Assembly: GCA_963756185.1 (NCBI GenBank)
Contig: CAVWMS010000001.1
Span: 992,001 to 1,056,000 of the forward strand
Direction of reading: 5' to 3'
Source of the DNA: DATAXI01 sp963756185
Lineage (GTDB): Bacteria; Verrucomicrobiota; Verrucomicrobiia; Chthoniobacterales; Chthoniobacteraceae
DNA length: 64,000 bases
Part shown: positions 53,115 to 61,722 of the stretch, piece after piece
Layout of the letters: every line of letters begins with the position of its first letter
Position numbering within the stretch: the stretch's first letter is position 1
Translations under genes and position numbers: made by a program
The notes under the pieces: generated by a model
Told to the model about the DNA's origin: nothing
The model's database searches: none
The model's input: the letters and a program-made list of their open reading frames with translations, nothing else

Positions 53115-55202
53115 CTACTGCGTCAGCGAGAACGAGCCGCATTCATCCAATCCACGGAAGTACCCATACGCCGCCTGCTGCTTTTGCAGCACGATGCCGC
53201 GGATGCCGCGCGAAACGTTGTTGCCGCCGGGTAATTTGAAGCTGCCGCTGATCGCGCCGGAGACGGGATTGATGCTCAGGGTTAGCTCGGGCTCGCCGGG
53301 CGTGACCATGGTGACCTTGTCCTGCTGGCTCACGCTCACGGCGACGGTGGTCGGGGCGATGTTGCCGCCTGAGAAGCCGGCGCTCGCCGCGCCGGGCGAG
53401 ACATCCATCGGCTGGAGGCCGGGGCCGGGCGGCGCGTAGAGGGAGCCGACCGCGGGCAATTGCACCGAGAATCCCGCGGGATAGAAGGCATCGCGGGCGC
53501 GGGGGTTCTTGGTCCAGGCGAGCGTCCCTTCGATGTCGCTTTCATTGGTTGAATTGAAGGTGAGCAAGCCGGTGAGGCTCGATCCGGACGGGGCGCCCGA
53601 GGGGACGCAATAGACCGCGAGCGTCGCATCGTTTGCCACGTGCCCGGTGGCCGAATACGGCGTGCCGTCGGCGAGGCGTCCGGCAATGGTTGCCGATCCG
53701 TTCGCGCTGACGACGATGGCCGCGTAGCCGTCGCCCTGCGGCACATTGGTGCCGGTGACATTCGGATCCGGCCCAAGCACGAGCGTGTAGCGCCCCACTT
53801 CCGGCGCGGGGTTGGTTGATGCGCTGTACGTTGCCTGGTTGATGGTGAAATCGAATGTGTCGCCGCCCTCGGTGACAGTGCCGGTGATATCGCCCGAGCC
53901 GCCGGTGAGATCGGCCTGCAAGGTGATCGTCACCGGATTTTTCCCGGGAAGCGTGACTGAAGCGGAGCCGCTGGAACTCAGTGTGCCGATGAAGGACCAG
54001 GCTTTGCCCGCCATCAGGATGCGCCCGGTGAATGCGCCGTTATTGGCCAGCTCCAGCCGGAGCAGCCCGTTCTGCGAATCGGACCCGCTCGAAAGCATTC
54101 CATAATAGGCCCCGCTGACCGCGAGGAACGGATTCGGCACGAAATTCGCCTGAAGATTCAGCCCATTCTGCATCGTGAACTTGAGCGTGGCGCTGGCGGA
54201 AACAATCGAGCCGGTCCAGCCGGCAAAGATATAGCCGGGATCGGGGACGGCCTTGATTTCGAGAGGTTCGCCGACGGCCTGCGAAGTGACCCCCGCGAGC
54301 GCGGAACTGACATAGCCGCTGCCACTCACGCTGACCGTCAGCGTTCCCTGCAGCACGTAAGTGATCGAGCAGGTGGTTTCGCCAAGGACGTTGCCGGAGC
54401 TGTCCAGGCTCTCGGCGCGAATGACGTTCGGGCCGCCCGCCAGATCCGTGACTGTGCCGGACCAGTTGGCGATGCCCGTGGCCTTCTGGTAGGCGCTGGT
54501 GCCGCTCAAGTTTTCAACCCGGTATTGCACCGAGGTGGGACTGGTCGACGTATCGGCCAGGCCGCTGACGGTGACATTTGGGGTGGTCACCCTGGCATCC
54601 GGTTCCGGCGACATAATTTCCACCGGCTCCGGCGGCGCGGTGACGACGACCCAGTAATATCCGTAGGTGCTGTTTGGGTTATAGGCGTAGCCGACCCCGT
54701 AGTGGGTCTCGGTGGCGTAAAATGAGTTCTGCGCGAGCAGGTGCTCCTTGTGGGGCGGGGAATTCATCCATGCGGTCCAGATGACCGAGGCCGAGGACGA
54801 GCCGGCGGCTATGGACTCGACGTAATTGTCGGAGGGATCGTTGCCCCACCATGCTGGAAGCTGGTAGCCGGCCTGGGTGAGCAGGTAATCGGTGCCGTAG
54901 CCCTGCGGCGTCACCTCGGCGAAGTAATTCTGCGTGGCCATATCGTTGGCCCGCATCTGCGCCACTTTCTGGACGATGGGATCGAGCACCATGTAAGGGC
55001 GGCCCTGGTCGGGATTGTTGATCATGTCATCGGCGATGGCCTGCTCCTGCGGCAGAAGCGTCACCGCGAAGCTCGGGATGACCGGGCAGATGAATAGAAG
55101 CGCCGTGAGGGCGAGGAGGCGATGGGCTGATTTCGATGTCACTTCTGGAACCTGAGCAGAGGCTTTGTGCGGAATTGCGAATCCTTTTAAAGCTGCTGCC
55201 AT
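53115..55202 (-). CDS. Secreted CAP-domain protein with Ig-like and B-repeat-like domains
   Basis: With the ATG at 55202 the product is 695 residues and has an extended signal region (hydrophobic core LLALTALLFICPVIPSFA). Next comes a CAP/SCP domain (about 50-190: RANDMATQNYF, WTAWMNSPPHKEHLLAQNSF, GVGYAYNP). An Ig-like segment follows (about 195-290) and a divergent InlB B-repeat-like segment (IKAVPDPGYIFAGWTGSI). The C-terminal half is Gly/Ser-rich beta structure with repeats of GTLSSSG-type strands. CAP proteins are often secreted; bacterial roles are mostly unknown. Confidence 0.78.
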   Translation of the reverse strand: MAAALKGFAIPHKASAQVPEVTSKSAHRLLALTALLFICPVIPSFAVTLLPQEQAIADDMINNPDQGRPYMVLDPIVQKVAQMRANDMATQNYFAEVTPQGYGTDYLLTQAGYQLPAWWGNDPSDNYVESIAAGSSSASVIWTAWMNSPPHKEHLLAQNSFYATETHYGVGYAYNPNSTYGYYWVVVTAPPEPVEIMSPEPDARVTTPNVTVSGLADTSTSPTSVQYRVENLSGTSAYQKATGIANWSGTVTDLAGGPNVIRAESLDSSGNVLGETTCSITYVLQGTLTVSVSGSGYVSSALAGVTSQAVGEPLEIKAVPDPGYIFAGWTGSIVSASATLKFTMQNGLNLQANFVPNPFLAVSGAYYGMLSSGSDSQNGLLRLELANNGAFTGRILMAGKAWSFIGTLSSSGSASVTLPGKNPVTITLQADLTGGSGDITGTVTEGGDTFDFTINQATYSASTNPAPEVGRYTLVLGPDPNVTGTNVPQGDGYAAIVVSANGSATIAGRLADGTPYSATGHVANDATLAVYCVPSGAPSGSSLTGLLTFNSTNESDIEGTLAWTKNPRARDAFYPAGFSVQLPAVGSLYAPPGPGLQPMDVSPGAASAGFSGGNIAPTTVAVSVSQQDKVTMVTPGEPELTLSINPVSGAISGSFKLPGGNNVSRGIRGIVLQKQQAAYGYFRGLDECGSFSLTQ

Positions 55203-55396
55203 GCCAGACTTATGGTGGTTATAGTTCGTACGTAGTCCTATGGAGTCCCCGGCACCTTCCACCGCCGCCTTGCCATCAATGTAACTACCTTATTTCGTGA
55301 TACTTCTAAACTTTCACGGCTGCATCCGTGCTCCGAATCCCCATGACGGTTTGACTCCTGGCCGCGGGGGCCTAAACTGGGCCGCTGATCAGGGAA

Positions 55397-55966
55397 ATGC
55401 GAAGGGTCACTGTTTTCACGCTGCGCCACTTGTTGCTGCCGCTGCTCGTTGCCATGGCGGCACGAACGGCGGTCGCCCAAATTGCGCCCGACGACGACCA
55501 AGCGGCCCAGCCGGTCAATCCGCCCTTCGGGTTGGAATGGGGGGAATCGGCGGAGCGGATCGAAAACCTGCTCAAGGGGGCCAAGGCGGACATCGTCGAC
55601 CGGCATCCGGTGGGCGACGGACGCGATGCGTGGACGGTCGAAGGCCTGATCCAGACCGGCCTGAAGCGGACGGTCTTTTATTTCCGGGACGACCAACTGG
55701 TGGAAGTGGAATTGCAATACCAGGACCCGAGCTGGGATGTGGCCAAGTACGACGACTTTATGGCACAGGTCCGCCGGCGGATCGAACAAAAATACGGGAC
55801 CGGCCAACTGATCGCCCGGCAGCGCGAGCCCGAAGGGGACGTGATGCAAACGATCGTCGGCTACAATTGGGACGAGAGCAACACGGCCATCCAACTGTTT
55901 TATTACTCCGCGGAGACGACTACGCAGTCGTACCGGACCGTTAGTGTGCATTATAAGTGGATGTGA
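55397..55966 (+). CDS. Secreted protein of unknown function
   Basis: This 189-residue protein has a signal peptide (MRRVTVFTLRHLLLPLLVAMAARTAVAQ). The mature part has FGLEWGESAERIENLLKGAK followed by alternating strands (VFYFRDDQLVEVELQYQDP) and a C-terminal FYYSAETTTQSYRTVSVHYKW. This is like small periplasmic folds that use a F/GLxWG start, but I cannot name the family. The 134-bp gap upstream holds no gene. Confidence 0.68.
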   Translation: MRRVTVFTLRHLLLPLLVAMAARTAVAQIAPDDDQAAQPVNPPFGLEWGESAERIENLLKGAKADIVDRHPVGDGRDAWTVEGLIQTGLKRTVFYFRDDQLVEVELQYQDPSWDVAKYDDFMAQVRRRIEQKYGTGQLIARQREPEGDVMQTIVGYNWDESNTAIQLFYYSAETTTQSYRTVSVHYKWM

Positions 55967-55969
55967 GGG

Positions 55970-56133
55970 AATTGATAATTGCTAATCTAAAATTGCTAAT
56001 TGAGGGAGCGGGTGGAGCGGCTACAGAAAATCACGAATTGCTGATTGATGATGTCAGATTGCTGATTTTTAGATTTGGCCGCCGGAGGCGGCACTTTTTC
56101 AATTTGCAATTTCAGATTAGCAATTATCAATTC
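55970..56133. repeat. Composite inverted-repeat element with GC hairpin core
   Basis: Outer arms (55970-56003 and 56100-56132) are imperfect reverse complements of each other, based on TTGATAATTGCTAATCT. Between them lie the GCTGATT-type repeat (56036-56072) and the palindrome GCCGCCGGAGGCGGC (56078-56092). The palindrome is the reverse complement of the core at 27448-27462. The element fills the whole gap up to the stop codon of def. Confidence 0.85.
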
Positions 56134-56687
56134 AACTCCTCGGCTTCTCTTTCGAGGCGCTTGAGCTTTGGTTTTAGGGTGAATTTCGTGGCGGACTTCA
56201 TTCGCTGGATGAAGAGGATGCCGTTGAGGTGATCGACTTCGTGTTGCAAGGCGCGGGCGAGCAGGCCGGTGGCCTCGAATTCGATTTCGCACCCGTCCAG
56301 AAGACGGCCCTTTGCCTTTACCCAGGAGGAACGCTCGATTTCGGCGGTGATCTCCGGGAAGCTGAGGCAGCCTTCGGTCCCTTCGACTTTCTCGCGGCCC
56401 AGTTCGAGCACCGGATTGAGAAGGACCATCGGCATCCAATCGGCCAAATCGACTTCCTTTCCGTCGATGCTCATCGTGCTGGGGCGCTCTTCGGTGACCT
56501 CCACTTCGAGCACCGTCAATTGAAGCGGGACGCCCACCTGCTGCGCGGCGAGGCCCACGCCGTTTGCGGCGCGCATGGTCTCGATCATGTCCTCGGCCAG
56601 CTTTCGCGTGTCGTCGGTGACATCACCGGCGGGCTTGCCTTTCTGGCGCAATACGGGGGCGGGATATTTTGCGATATCGAGGATCAT
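56127..56687 (-). CDS. def: Peptide deformylase
   Basis: Def removes the formyl group from nascent proteins. The 186-residue protein has all three motifs: NGVGLAAQQVG, EGCLSFPE with the metal-binding Cys, and QHEVDHLNG with HExxH. Its start overlaps the exbD stop by ATGA, so it is translationally coupled to the TonB system genes. That is an unusual position; def more often pairs with fmt. Confidence 0.95.
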   Translation of the reverse strand: MILDIAKYPAPVLRQKGKPAGDVTDDTRKLAEDMIETMRAANGVGLAAQQVGVPLQLTVLEVEVTEERPSTMSIDGKEVDLADWMPMVLLNPVLELGREKVEGTEGCLSFPEITAEIERSSWVKAKGRLLDGCEIEFEATGLLARALQHEVDHLNGILFIQRMKSATKFTLKPKLKRLEREAEELN

Positions 56688-57097
56688 GGCTGCTTTTCGT
56701 CGGTGAAAGCAGGCACGTCCTTGACATTGGCTTCCTTTAAAACATCAAGCACGCTGACCACGACGCCAAAGGGGGCGTCCTTGTCGGCATTGAGCGCGAG
56801 GCTGCGATCGGGCGTGGCGGCCAGCATATCGAGCAGGGCCTGCTTGAGGTTCGCCAGCTCGACCGGTTTGCCATCGAGATAAAGCTGCCGATCCTTCGAG
56901 ATACTGAGGACTGCGGGATCGTTGCGCGCCGGCGCGGCGGAGGCGGTCTTCGAGTCGGGCAGGTTGATGACGACGGCGGGCTGGTCGCGCTTGAAGGTGG
57001 TGGTGACGATCACGAAAATCAGCAGGATCGCCAGGATGTCGATCAATGAGACGATGATGACGGTGGGTACGCGGCGCTTGCGCGTATAAAATCTCAT
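56684..57097 (-). CDS. exbD: ExbD/TolR-type biopolymer transport protein
   Basis: This protein forms, with ExbB, the proton-driven motor of TonB systems. The ATG at 57097 overlaps the exbB stop (ATGA) and gives a 137-residue product: MRFYTRKRRVPTVIIVSLIDILAILLIFVIV, with the functional Asp in SLIDIL. A periplasmic domain follows with INLPDSKTA and a central SLALNADKDAPFG. The frame is open further upstream, but coupling fixes the start. Confidence 0.92.
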   Translation of the reverse strand: MRFYTRKRRVPTVIIVSLIDILAILLIFVIVTTTFKRDQPAVVINLPDSKTASAAPARNDPAVLSISKDRQLYLDGKPVELANLKQALLDMLAATPDRSLALNADKDAPFGVVVSVLDVLKEANVKDVPAFTDEKQP

Positions 57098-57786
57098 GGA
57101 AAGTCCTCGATATCGGCGGTCACGGCGCGCACGCCCTGGTTGCGTTTCTTTTGATAATAGCACTTTGCGAGCAACTCGGAGATGAGCGACTCGATCTCGG
57201 CGGACATTGTCTCGATCTTCTTCGAGAAATAGGAATAGGCAATGAGGCTGGGAATGGCGATGGAGAGGCCGACGATGGTGGTGCTGAGCGCCTCCGAGAT
57301 GCCCTTGGCGATGCCGCGCGGGTCGCTGATGCTGGTGGAAGCGCCGAAGTTCCCGAAGACGTTGACCAGGCCCGAGACGGCGCCGAGCAGCCCGAGCAGC
57401 GGCGCGATGCCGACGACGACCTCGAGCACCACCAGACCGGCCTCGAGCCGCACCACCTCATGGCGCGCACGCGTTTCCACCGCCTGAATGTTCTCGGTCT
57501 TCGGCCATTGCAGGTTTTGGAGGCCGGTCTGGACGATGCGCCCCAGCGCCGAGCCATCGCCGCGCACGACGCGGGCCAGTTTCACCACCGCCTCGGCGTC
57601 GTCGGCGGGCTGCAATTCCTCGATGCCGCGGGAAATCTGCGGCGGCATGACGGTGTCGTGGCGGAGGGCGAACCCACGCAGGATGATGACCATGACCGAA
57701 ACGACCGAGCAGGCCATGAGCGGGAACATGAAAATGCCGCCTTGAAGGAAAAAATGAAGGATGGAGGTATCGGCCAGGAGAATCAT
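57094..57786 (-). CDS. exbB: MotA/TolQ/ExbB proton channel protein
   Basis: This 230-residue inner-membrane protein has an N-terminal helix (FFLQGGIFMFPLMACSVVSVMVI), then a cytoplasmic loop. The conserved channel region follows: VVGIAPLLGLLGAVSGLVNVFG and GISEALSTTIVGLSIAIPSLIAYSYF. It pairs with ExbD and with the TonB-like protein encoded just upstream (ATGA overlap 57783-57786). Confidence 0.93.
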   Translation of the reverse strand: MILLADTSILHFFLQGGIFMFPLMACSVVSVMVIILRGFALRHDTVMPPQISRGIEELQPADDAEAVVKLARVVRGDGSALGRIVQTGLQNLQWPKTENIQAVETRARHEVVRLEAGLVVLEVVVGIAPLLGLLGAVSGLVNVFGNFGASTSISDPRGIAKGISEALSTTIVGLSIAIPSLIAYSYFSKKIETMSAEIESLISELLAKCYYQKKRNQGVRAVTADIEDFP

Positions 57787-58970
57787 TGGGATCGATTGGA
57801 ATCGTACACGCTAAAACTAAACGTCATATCCAGCTTCCCGTCCTTGAGCATCGGCGCAAGGTCATCGGGCACAGGAGGAAGATCGCTTTCGACGATGGCT
57901 CTTGTCGAGAGTTCCGCGAGGTCATCGGTCGCATGGTTGTCGACGACGCCGGTCGAGGCGACCTTGCCGTCCGGGTTGAGCTTAACCTCGATAGTGACGT
58001 CGCCCACGTTTTTCGGGTGCTCGGCGATGTAAAGCTGCCATCGGGTTCCGATGAGATCGCTGAGCCGGCGGTGGTAGCGGCCAAACGGGGTCTCGACCGC
58101 GTCCACGCCGGGGCCGCCAGGGTTGGTGATGCCGCCGTTGACGCGGGTCTTTTCCATCTGCCGCTGCAACGAGGGCTCGGCCTGGCTGGCCGGGGGCTGC
58201 GGCCGATTGAGCGGCATCGGGCGGGTCATGTCGGGGTTGGCGCGCATGGCGGGGGGGGTGGTGAGTTTCGCCAATTGCATGGGCGGCGTGGCCTGTGGCG
58301 CGGCGGGAGTGGGCGTGGGCGTGCCGAGGGCGAGCTCGGGGGCAGGCGTGGGGATCGGCTTGGGCAGCGGTGTGGAGGCGGCGGTGGGCGCAGGGGTGGG
58401 CGTGGCGTTGAGCGGGGCGGATTGCTGGACCTGGGTGATGGCGGACGGGGTTTCCTCGGGCATGCCCGGCGGGTTTTGGGCGGATGGGCGCATCGGCGAA
58501 ACCGGCGGCGCGGGGACCGTCCCTTTTCCAGAAGAGAGCGATTGGGTCGCCAGTTCGATGAATTTCCGCTGCGGGCCGGCCTGGCTGGGCAGCGGCAGAT
58601 TTCCCGTGGCGGGTTGGCGGCTGCCGGCAACCATGTTGACGTCGGATTGGAAAAGGGCTTTGGCGGGCGCCTTGGTCGAGGGTGTGAGGCCGCTGGAATC
58701 GATCAGCGGCTGGACCATGTGGATGGGGGGTGTGGGCAGAGAGAGGACCTTCGGCGGTGGCGGCGGCGGCGGGGTGGGTCGCGCTGGCATGATGGTGACG
58801 GTGAGTTGCGAGAGGTCCGGCTGGGCGACGGCCGCGCCATGCGGTTGCAGCGCCGTGATCAGGTCGTGCGCGTGCTCGATGGTCCAGACAATGGCCACGA
58901 ATTCCACGATGAAGATGTTGAGCAACACCGACGCCAGGAGTGCGAAGAAAATCTTTTGGCTCTCGGACAT
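57783..58970 (-). CDS. tonB: TonB-family energy transducer
   Basis: This 395-residue protein has one N-terminal membrane anchor (about residues 8-30) and a very long Pro/Ala/Thr-rich periplasmic linker (about 65-290). The C-terminal TonB-like domain (about 300-395) reads GRYHRRLSDLIGTRWQLYIAEH, then VTIEVKLNPDGKVAS and LAELSTRAIVES. It would pass proton-motive energy to outer-membrane receptors. First gene of the coupled tonB-exbB-exbD-def unit. No receptor gene is in the window. Confidence 0.85.
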   Translation of the reverse strand: MSESQKIFFALLASVLLNIFIVEFVAIVWTIEHAHDLITALQPHGAAVAQPDLSQLTVTIMPARPTPPPPPPPKVLSLPTPPIHMVQPLIDSSGLTPSTKAPAKALFQSDVNMVAGSRQPATGNLPLPSQAGPQRKFIELATQSLSSGKGTVPAPPVSPMRPSAQNPPGMPEETPSAITQVQQSAPLNATPTPAPTAASTPLPKPIPTPAPELALGTPTPTPAAPQATPPMQLAKLTTPPAMRANPDMTRPMPLNRPQPPASQAEPSLQRQMEKTRVNGGITNPGGPGVDAVETPFGRYHRRLSDLIGTRWQLYIAEHPKNVGDVTIEVKLNPDGKVASTGVVDNHATDDLAELSTRAIVESDLPPVPDDLAPMLKDGKLDMTFSFSVYDSNRSQ

Positions 58971-59087
58971 GGAAAGGGATGAAAATAATTTCCCGAGCGC
59001 CCGGACGCAAATCCGATGTCAGGGATCGGGGGTGGGGGCATGGGAATTATGGTATTCATAAAGAGGGGGTTGGCGGGGGGTGAAAGT

Positions 59088-59137
59088 ACCTTGATTGACC
59101 TTGATTGGGCTTGATTGACCTTGATTCACCTTGATTG
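59088..59137. repeat. Five-copy 10-bp tandem repeat
   Basis: ACCTTGATTG is repeated five times in a row without spacing, with small variations (GGCTTGATTG, ACCTTGATTC). Confidence 0.95.
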
Positions 59138-59408
59138 CGAGTTGGGGCAAATGTGCCGGGTGGGGAGTTTGATCGGGTGATAATGGGTGGGTTGAGGTTG
59201 GGATTTCGCGGTGACGGGCGACGGCATTTCATGAGGATAGCAAGTTGGATGTCGCGGTGGTTAGTGGTTTTTTTTGGTGGCTTGCAACGGGGCGGCCCGC
59301 GGCGCTCGGGTTACCGGGACATTCCTGCTTGCACTTTCGACCGGCGCCACAAACCTCTGTCAGGTATCCATACCCCTATCACCCTATCCATTCGTTTGGC
59401 TTGGAGAG

Positions 59409-59447
59409 ATGGGACCTATGGGACTCATGGGACGAATGGGACCTATG
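59409..59447. repeat. Four-copy 9-bp tandem repeat
   Basis: ATGGGACCT and variants (ATGGGACTC, ATGGGACGA) repeat four times plus ATG. Read as codons it would give Met-Gly-Pro/Leu/Arg units, but no real gene covers it. Confidence 0.9.
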
Positions 59448-59522
59448 TCCGCGCCCATCCGTCTTGAAAATCTCCAGCCTGCCGCTGCTCGTTTGCTGAA
59501 GATTCAGCTGAATCGTTTCGGC

Positions 59523-60050
59523 TTAGGCGATTTGCTTTCGCAGTAGGGAATGGCAGCCGAGCGTTGCGAAGGCGACGAGGATGAGAAAGGGGATGAGGAG
59601 GGCTACCGCTGCGGCGCGGATATGCCATTCGCCGCCGCTGGAGAGGGTGCCGTAGGAGAGCAATTCGGGCACGCCGTGCTGGACCCGGACCGTGGCGCCG
59701 TCGGATACGCGCATGGAAACCAAGCCGTCGGCCGGCGCCAAGGAGCGGGCGGTCATGACGCCGAAGAATATGAGCCACGACGCGGCCAGCAACACGGCGG
59801 TAAAAGAGAGGGCGCCGATGATTCGCGAATACATTGTGTTTCCGATCTTGGCGAACTCCGCCTTCAGGTCGAGGGCGGCGCCGAGGTCTTCGACAGCGGC
59901 GGCGAAAGCTTCCTCTTCGGAGGCGCCGGATTGAATTTTTGATTCGATTTGCTCGCGCAGATGCGCTTCGAGTTCATCGAGCGGGACGGGGGATTGGATG
60001 CCGGCGGCGAGCATTCCGGCGCGCCAGGCGGTGATTCTTTGTTCAAGCAT
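59523..60050 (-). CDS. Membrane protein paired with a PadR regulator
   Basis: The 175-residue protein has a soluble N-terminal helical part (LDELEAHLREQIESKIQSGASEEEAF, then VEDLGAALDLKAEFAKIG). This matches the prefix found in DUF1700-like or permease-linked proteins that pair with PadR regulators. Two membrane segments follow, about residues 77-100 and 142-165. Its start overlaps the PadR gene end by 8 bp. It may act as a membrane sensor or as a protein controlled by PadR. Confidence 0.72.
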   Translation of the reverse strand: MLEQRITAWRAGMLAAGIQSPVPLDELEAHLREQIESKIQSGASEEEAFAAAVEDLGAALDLKAEFAKIGNTMYSRIIGALSFTAVLLAASWLIFFGVMTARSLAPADGLVSMRVSDGATVRVQHGVPELLSYGTLSSGGEWHIRAAAVALLIPFLILVAFATLGCHSLLRKQIA

Positions 60051-60375
60051 GTTGAGTTCCTTTCAAGCCGGAGAGAAGGGCGTGGACGAGCGACCATTGC
60101 CGGTGATGCGTGGCCATGGCGGTCCTCCCTGTTTTTTTGAGTGAGTAATATTTGCGTTTGCGGCCGGTTTCGCTCTTGCCCCAGCGGGATTTGATGAGGC
60201 CGCGTTGTTCGAGCCGGTGGAGGACGGGATAGAGCATGCCGTCGGTCCAGCGCAGCTCGCCATTGGAGCGGGACTTAATTTCCTGGATGATGGCGTAGCC
60301 GTAGCTTTCGCCGTTGGAGAGGAGGGCGAGGATGATCGGTTCGGCGGAGGCGGCAACGAGTTCGCGGCGAATCAT
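60043..60375 (-). CDS. PadR-family transcriptional regulator
   Basis: With the ATG at 60375 the product is 110 residues, typical for short PadR regulators. The winged helix reads IILALLSNGESYGYAIIQEI, then LRWTDGMLYPVLHRLEQRGLIKSRW and GRKRKYYSLKKTGR. An ATG at 60390 is equally possible. PadR proteins repress nearby membrane genes until a ligand binds; here the likely target is its own two-gene operon. Confidence 0.88.
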   Translation of the reverse strand: MIRRELVAASAEPIILALLSNGESYGYAIIQEIKSRSNGELRWTDGMLYPVLHRLEQRGLIKSRWGKSETGRKRKYYSLKKTGRTAMATHHRQWSLVHALLSGLKGTQHA

Positions 60376-60485
60376 TGGGGGATTATGCATAGAGGAATTA
60401 TGTATAGCAATGGAAAAATTGACGATGCCGGGCCTGGCGCGGTCTCTTAATTGATTTGCCGGGTTTCTGCCGGGGGCAGAGGAGC

Positions 60486-60734
60486 CTAATATTGACTGCC
60501 GTCGCCGTGGCATGCGGGAAATGAAAGGCCGCTGCCGCAATAACAGGGTCGCCCAATTGCCTTGACCGCCTTTGGCGCTGTTTGACTGGCTGAAAGATCA
60601 GCAAGCGGAAGCCATTCCGAAAGCTCTTCGTCATAATACGAATCAGAGGGGAAGAGGGTGGCATTCCCCAATCGCCTCATGATCTGGGCGACTGGCCAGT
60701 CGCCAATGATTTCGATTCCCCTGGAAATTCTCAT
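60486..60734 (-). CDS. SEC-C zinc-motif protein
   Basis: The 82-residue protein ends with GRPCYCGSGLSFPACHGDGS, the SEC-C zinc-binding motif (C-x-C...C-H) also found at the SecA C-terminus. The first 60 residues look like a small alpha/beta domain and are not recognised. It could bind SecB-like or nucleic-acid partners. It starts 6 bp after the stop of the short gene at 60741. Confidence 0.65.
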   Translation of the reverse strand: MRISRGIEIIGDWPVAQIMRRLGNATLFPSDSYYDEELSEWLPLADLSASQTAPKAVKAIGRPCYCGSGLSFPACHGDGSQY

Positions 60735-60740
60735 GGCATT

Positions 60741-60914
60741 TCATTCCCCCTCGTCGCCGGCGCCATTCACTCCCAATTTCTCCCGAAGCGCCTCCGCAAG
60801 AATCCCTGGCGGGATTTCATCGAAGATCAAAATGCCGTCCCTGGCCGACTCAAAAAGCCGGCGGTGGTGAAGTTCCGAGGTCTGCAACGCTTCCGCATTA
60901 TTACGATCATTCAT
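60741..60914 (-). CDS. Short ORF resembling the start of a PAS domain
   Basis: The 57-residue product from ATG 60914 reads SELHHRRLFESARDGILIFD, the typical start of a PAS sensor domain, then turns into an unrelated tail (EIPPGILAEALREKLGVNG). A truncated PAS remnant is possible, or a small antitoxin-like protein coupled to the SEC-C gene 6 bp downstream. I cannot decide from the sequence. Confidence 0.5.
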   Translation of the reverse strand: MNDRNNAEALQTSELHHRRLFESARDGILIFDEIPPGILAEALREKLGVNGAGDEGE

Positions 60915-61040
60915 TTCCCACGGCGGCCCTCCTTTGCCAACACTACGGCTCTTTAATCCTGCAAGCGAACGGTATTTTCCACCTCTCTGGAAGGAAGACT
61001 CACGCAAAGACCTGCCCGCACCGCTCCGCGAACGCAGAGC

Positions 61041-61169
61041 CTAACGCGCCATGGCGACGCTGATTTCGACGATGGCGAGCAGCAGGAGAATGACGGCGAT
61101 GGAGAGACCGAGCCTGCGCGCGAATTTTTCCGAACGGGACGGGCCAAAATGGTATCGAATCCTGGGCAT
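61041..61169 (-). CDS. Small single-helix membrane protein
   Basis: The 42-residue product from ATG 61169 has a basic N-terminus (MPRIRYHFGPSRSEKFARR) and one membrane helix (LGLSIAVILLLLAIVEISVA). The open frame extends upstream to 61325 but with no protein-like features. Function unknown. Confidence 0.4.
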   Translation of the reverse strand: MPRIRYHFGPSRSEKFARRLGLSIAVILLLLAIVEISVAMAR

Positions 61170-61305
61170 GATCGAGGCGGCCGGGGGATGCCGTTGGCGG
61201 GTTTGGAAGAAGAAACGCGGCTGTGGCCCAAATCGGTCGCACGGGGGACAAAGCCTGATGCGGCGGTAAGGGGAAAGCCTGATAAGAGCCGGGTGCGAGG
61301 GATGC

Positions 61306-61705
61306 ATGAAACGGAGGGATTTCATCCTGGTGAGCCTGGCCGCGGCCGCGGCGGCCGGCTGCCAGGGGATGGGCGGGGCCGCTTCATCGTCCGGGGGCGG
61401 GGAACAGGTCGGTTGACGCGGGTCCGGCTGGCAGTTACGCGGCGGACGGCGTTTATTCGAATTTCCGCGACGATGGGTTTTTCGTCATCCGGCGCGGGGC
61501 GATGCTGGAGGCGCTATCGTCGATCTGCATGCACCGGCATTGCAAGATCGACGTCGAGAATGACCAGTCGTTTTTGTGCCCGTGCCACGGCTCGACGTTC
61601 GATCCGAATGGGAGGGTGATGGAAGGCCCCGCGACCCGGAATTTGCCGGTGCTGGCCAGTTCCACCGATTCGGCGGGGCGCCTGGTGGTGCGGGTTCCCG
61701 GGTGA
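61306..61705 (+). CDS. Rieske 2Fe-2S lipoprotein with Tat-type signal, one frameshift
   Basis: The ATG at 61306 begins MKRRDFILVSLAAAAAAGCQ, an RR-containing signal with lipobox AAGC, so a Tat-exported lipoprotein is likely. A G5 run (61393-61397) appears to have one extra G, after which the frame continues SVDAGPAGSYAADGVYSNF. The cluster ligands are in SSICMHRHCK (C-x-H) and LCPCHGSTFDPNG (C-P-C-H-G). The product would be about 132 residues and act as a periplasmic electron carrier. No quinone oxidoreductase genes adjoin it. Confidence 0.82.
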
Positions 61706-61722
61706 TCGGTTGGCGGGAGCGG

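Larger units (their letters stand above)
58971..59522. other. Gene-free stretch with short tandem repeats
   Basis: This 552-base interval upstream of tonB contains no ORF I can support. It holds two microsatellite-like arrays (59088-59137 and 59409-59447), otherwise GC-rich spacer. Its left end should carry the tonB promoter, but no clear -35/-10 pair was seen. Confidence 0.6.

Noticed and set aside
59405..59470. Collagen-like Met-Gly-Pro ORF over the 9-bp repeat
   Set aside because: The reading frame exists only because the repeat length is a multiple of three; there is no plausible start site or conserved protein around it.
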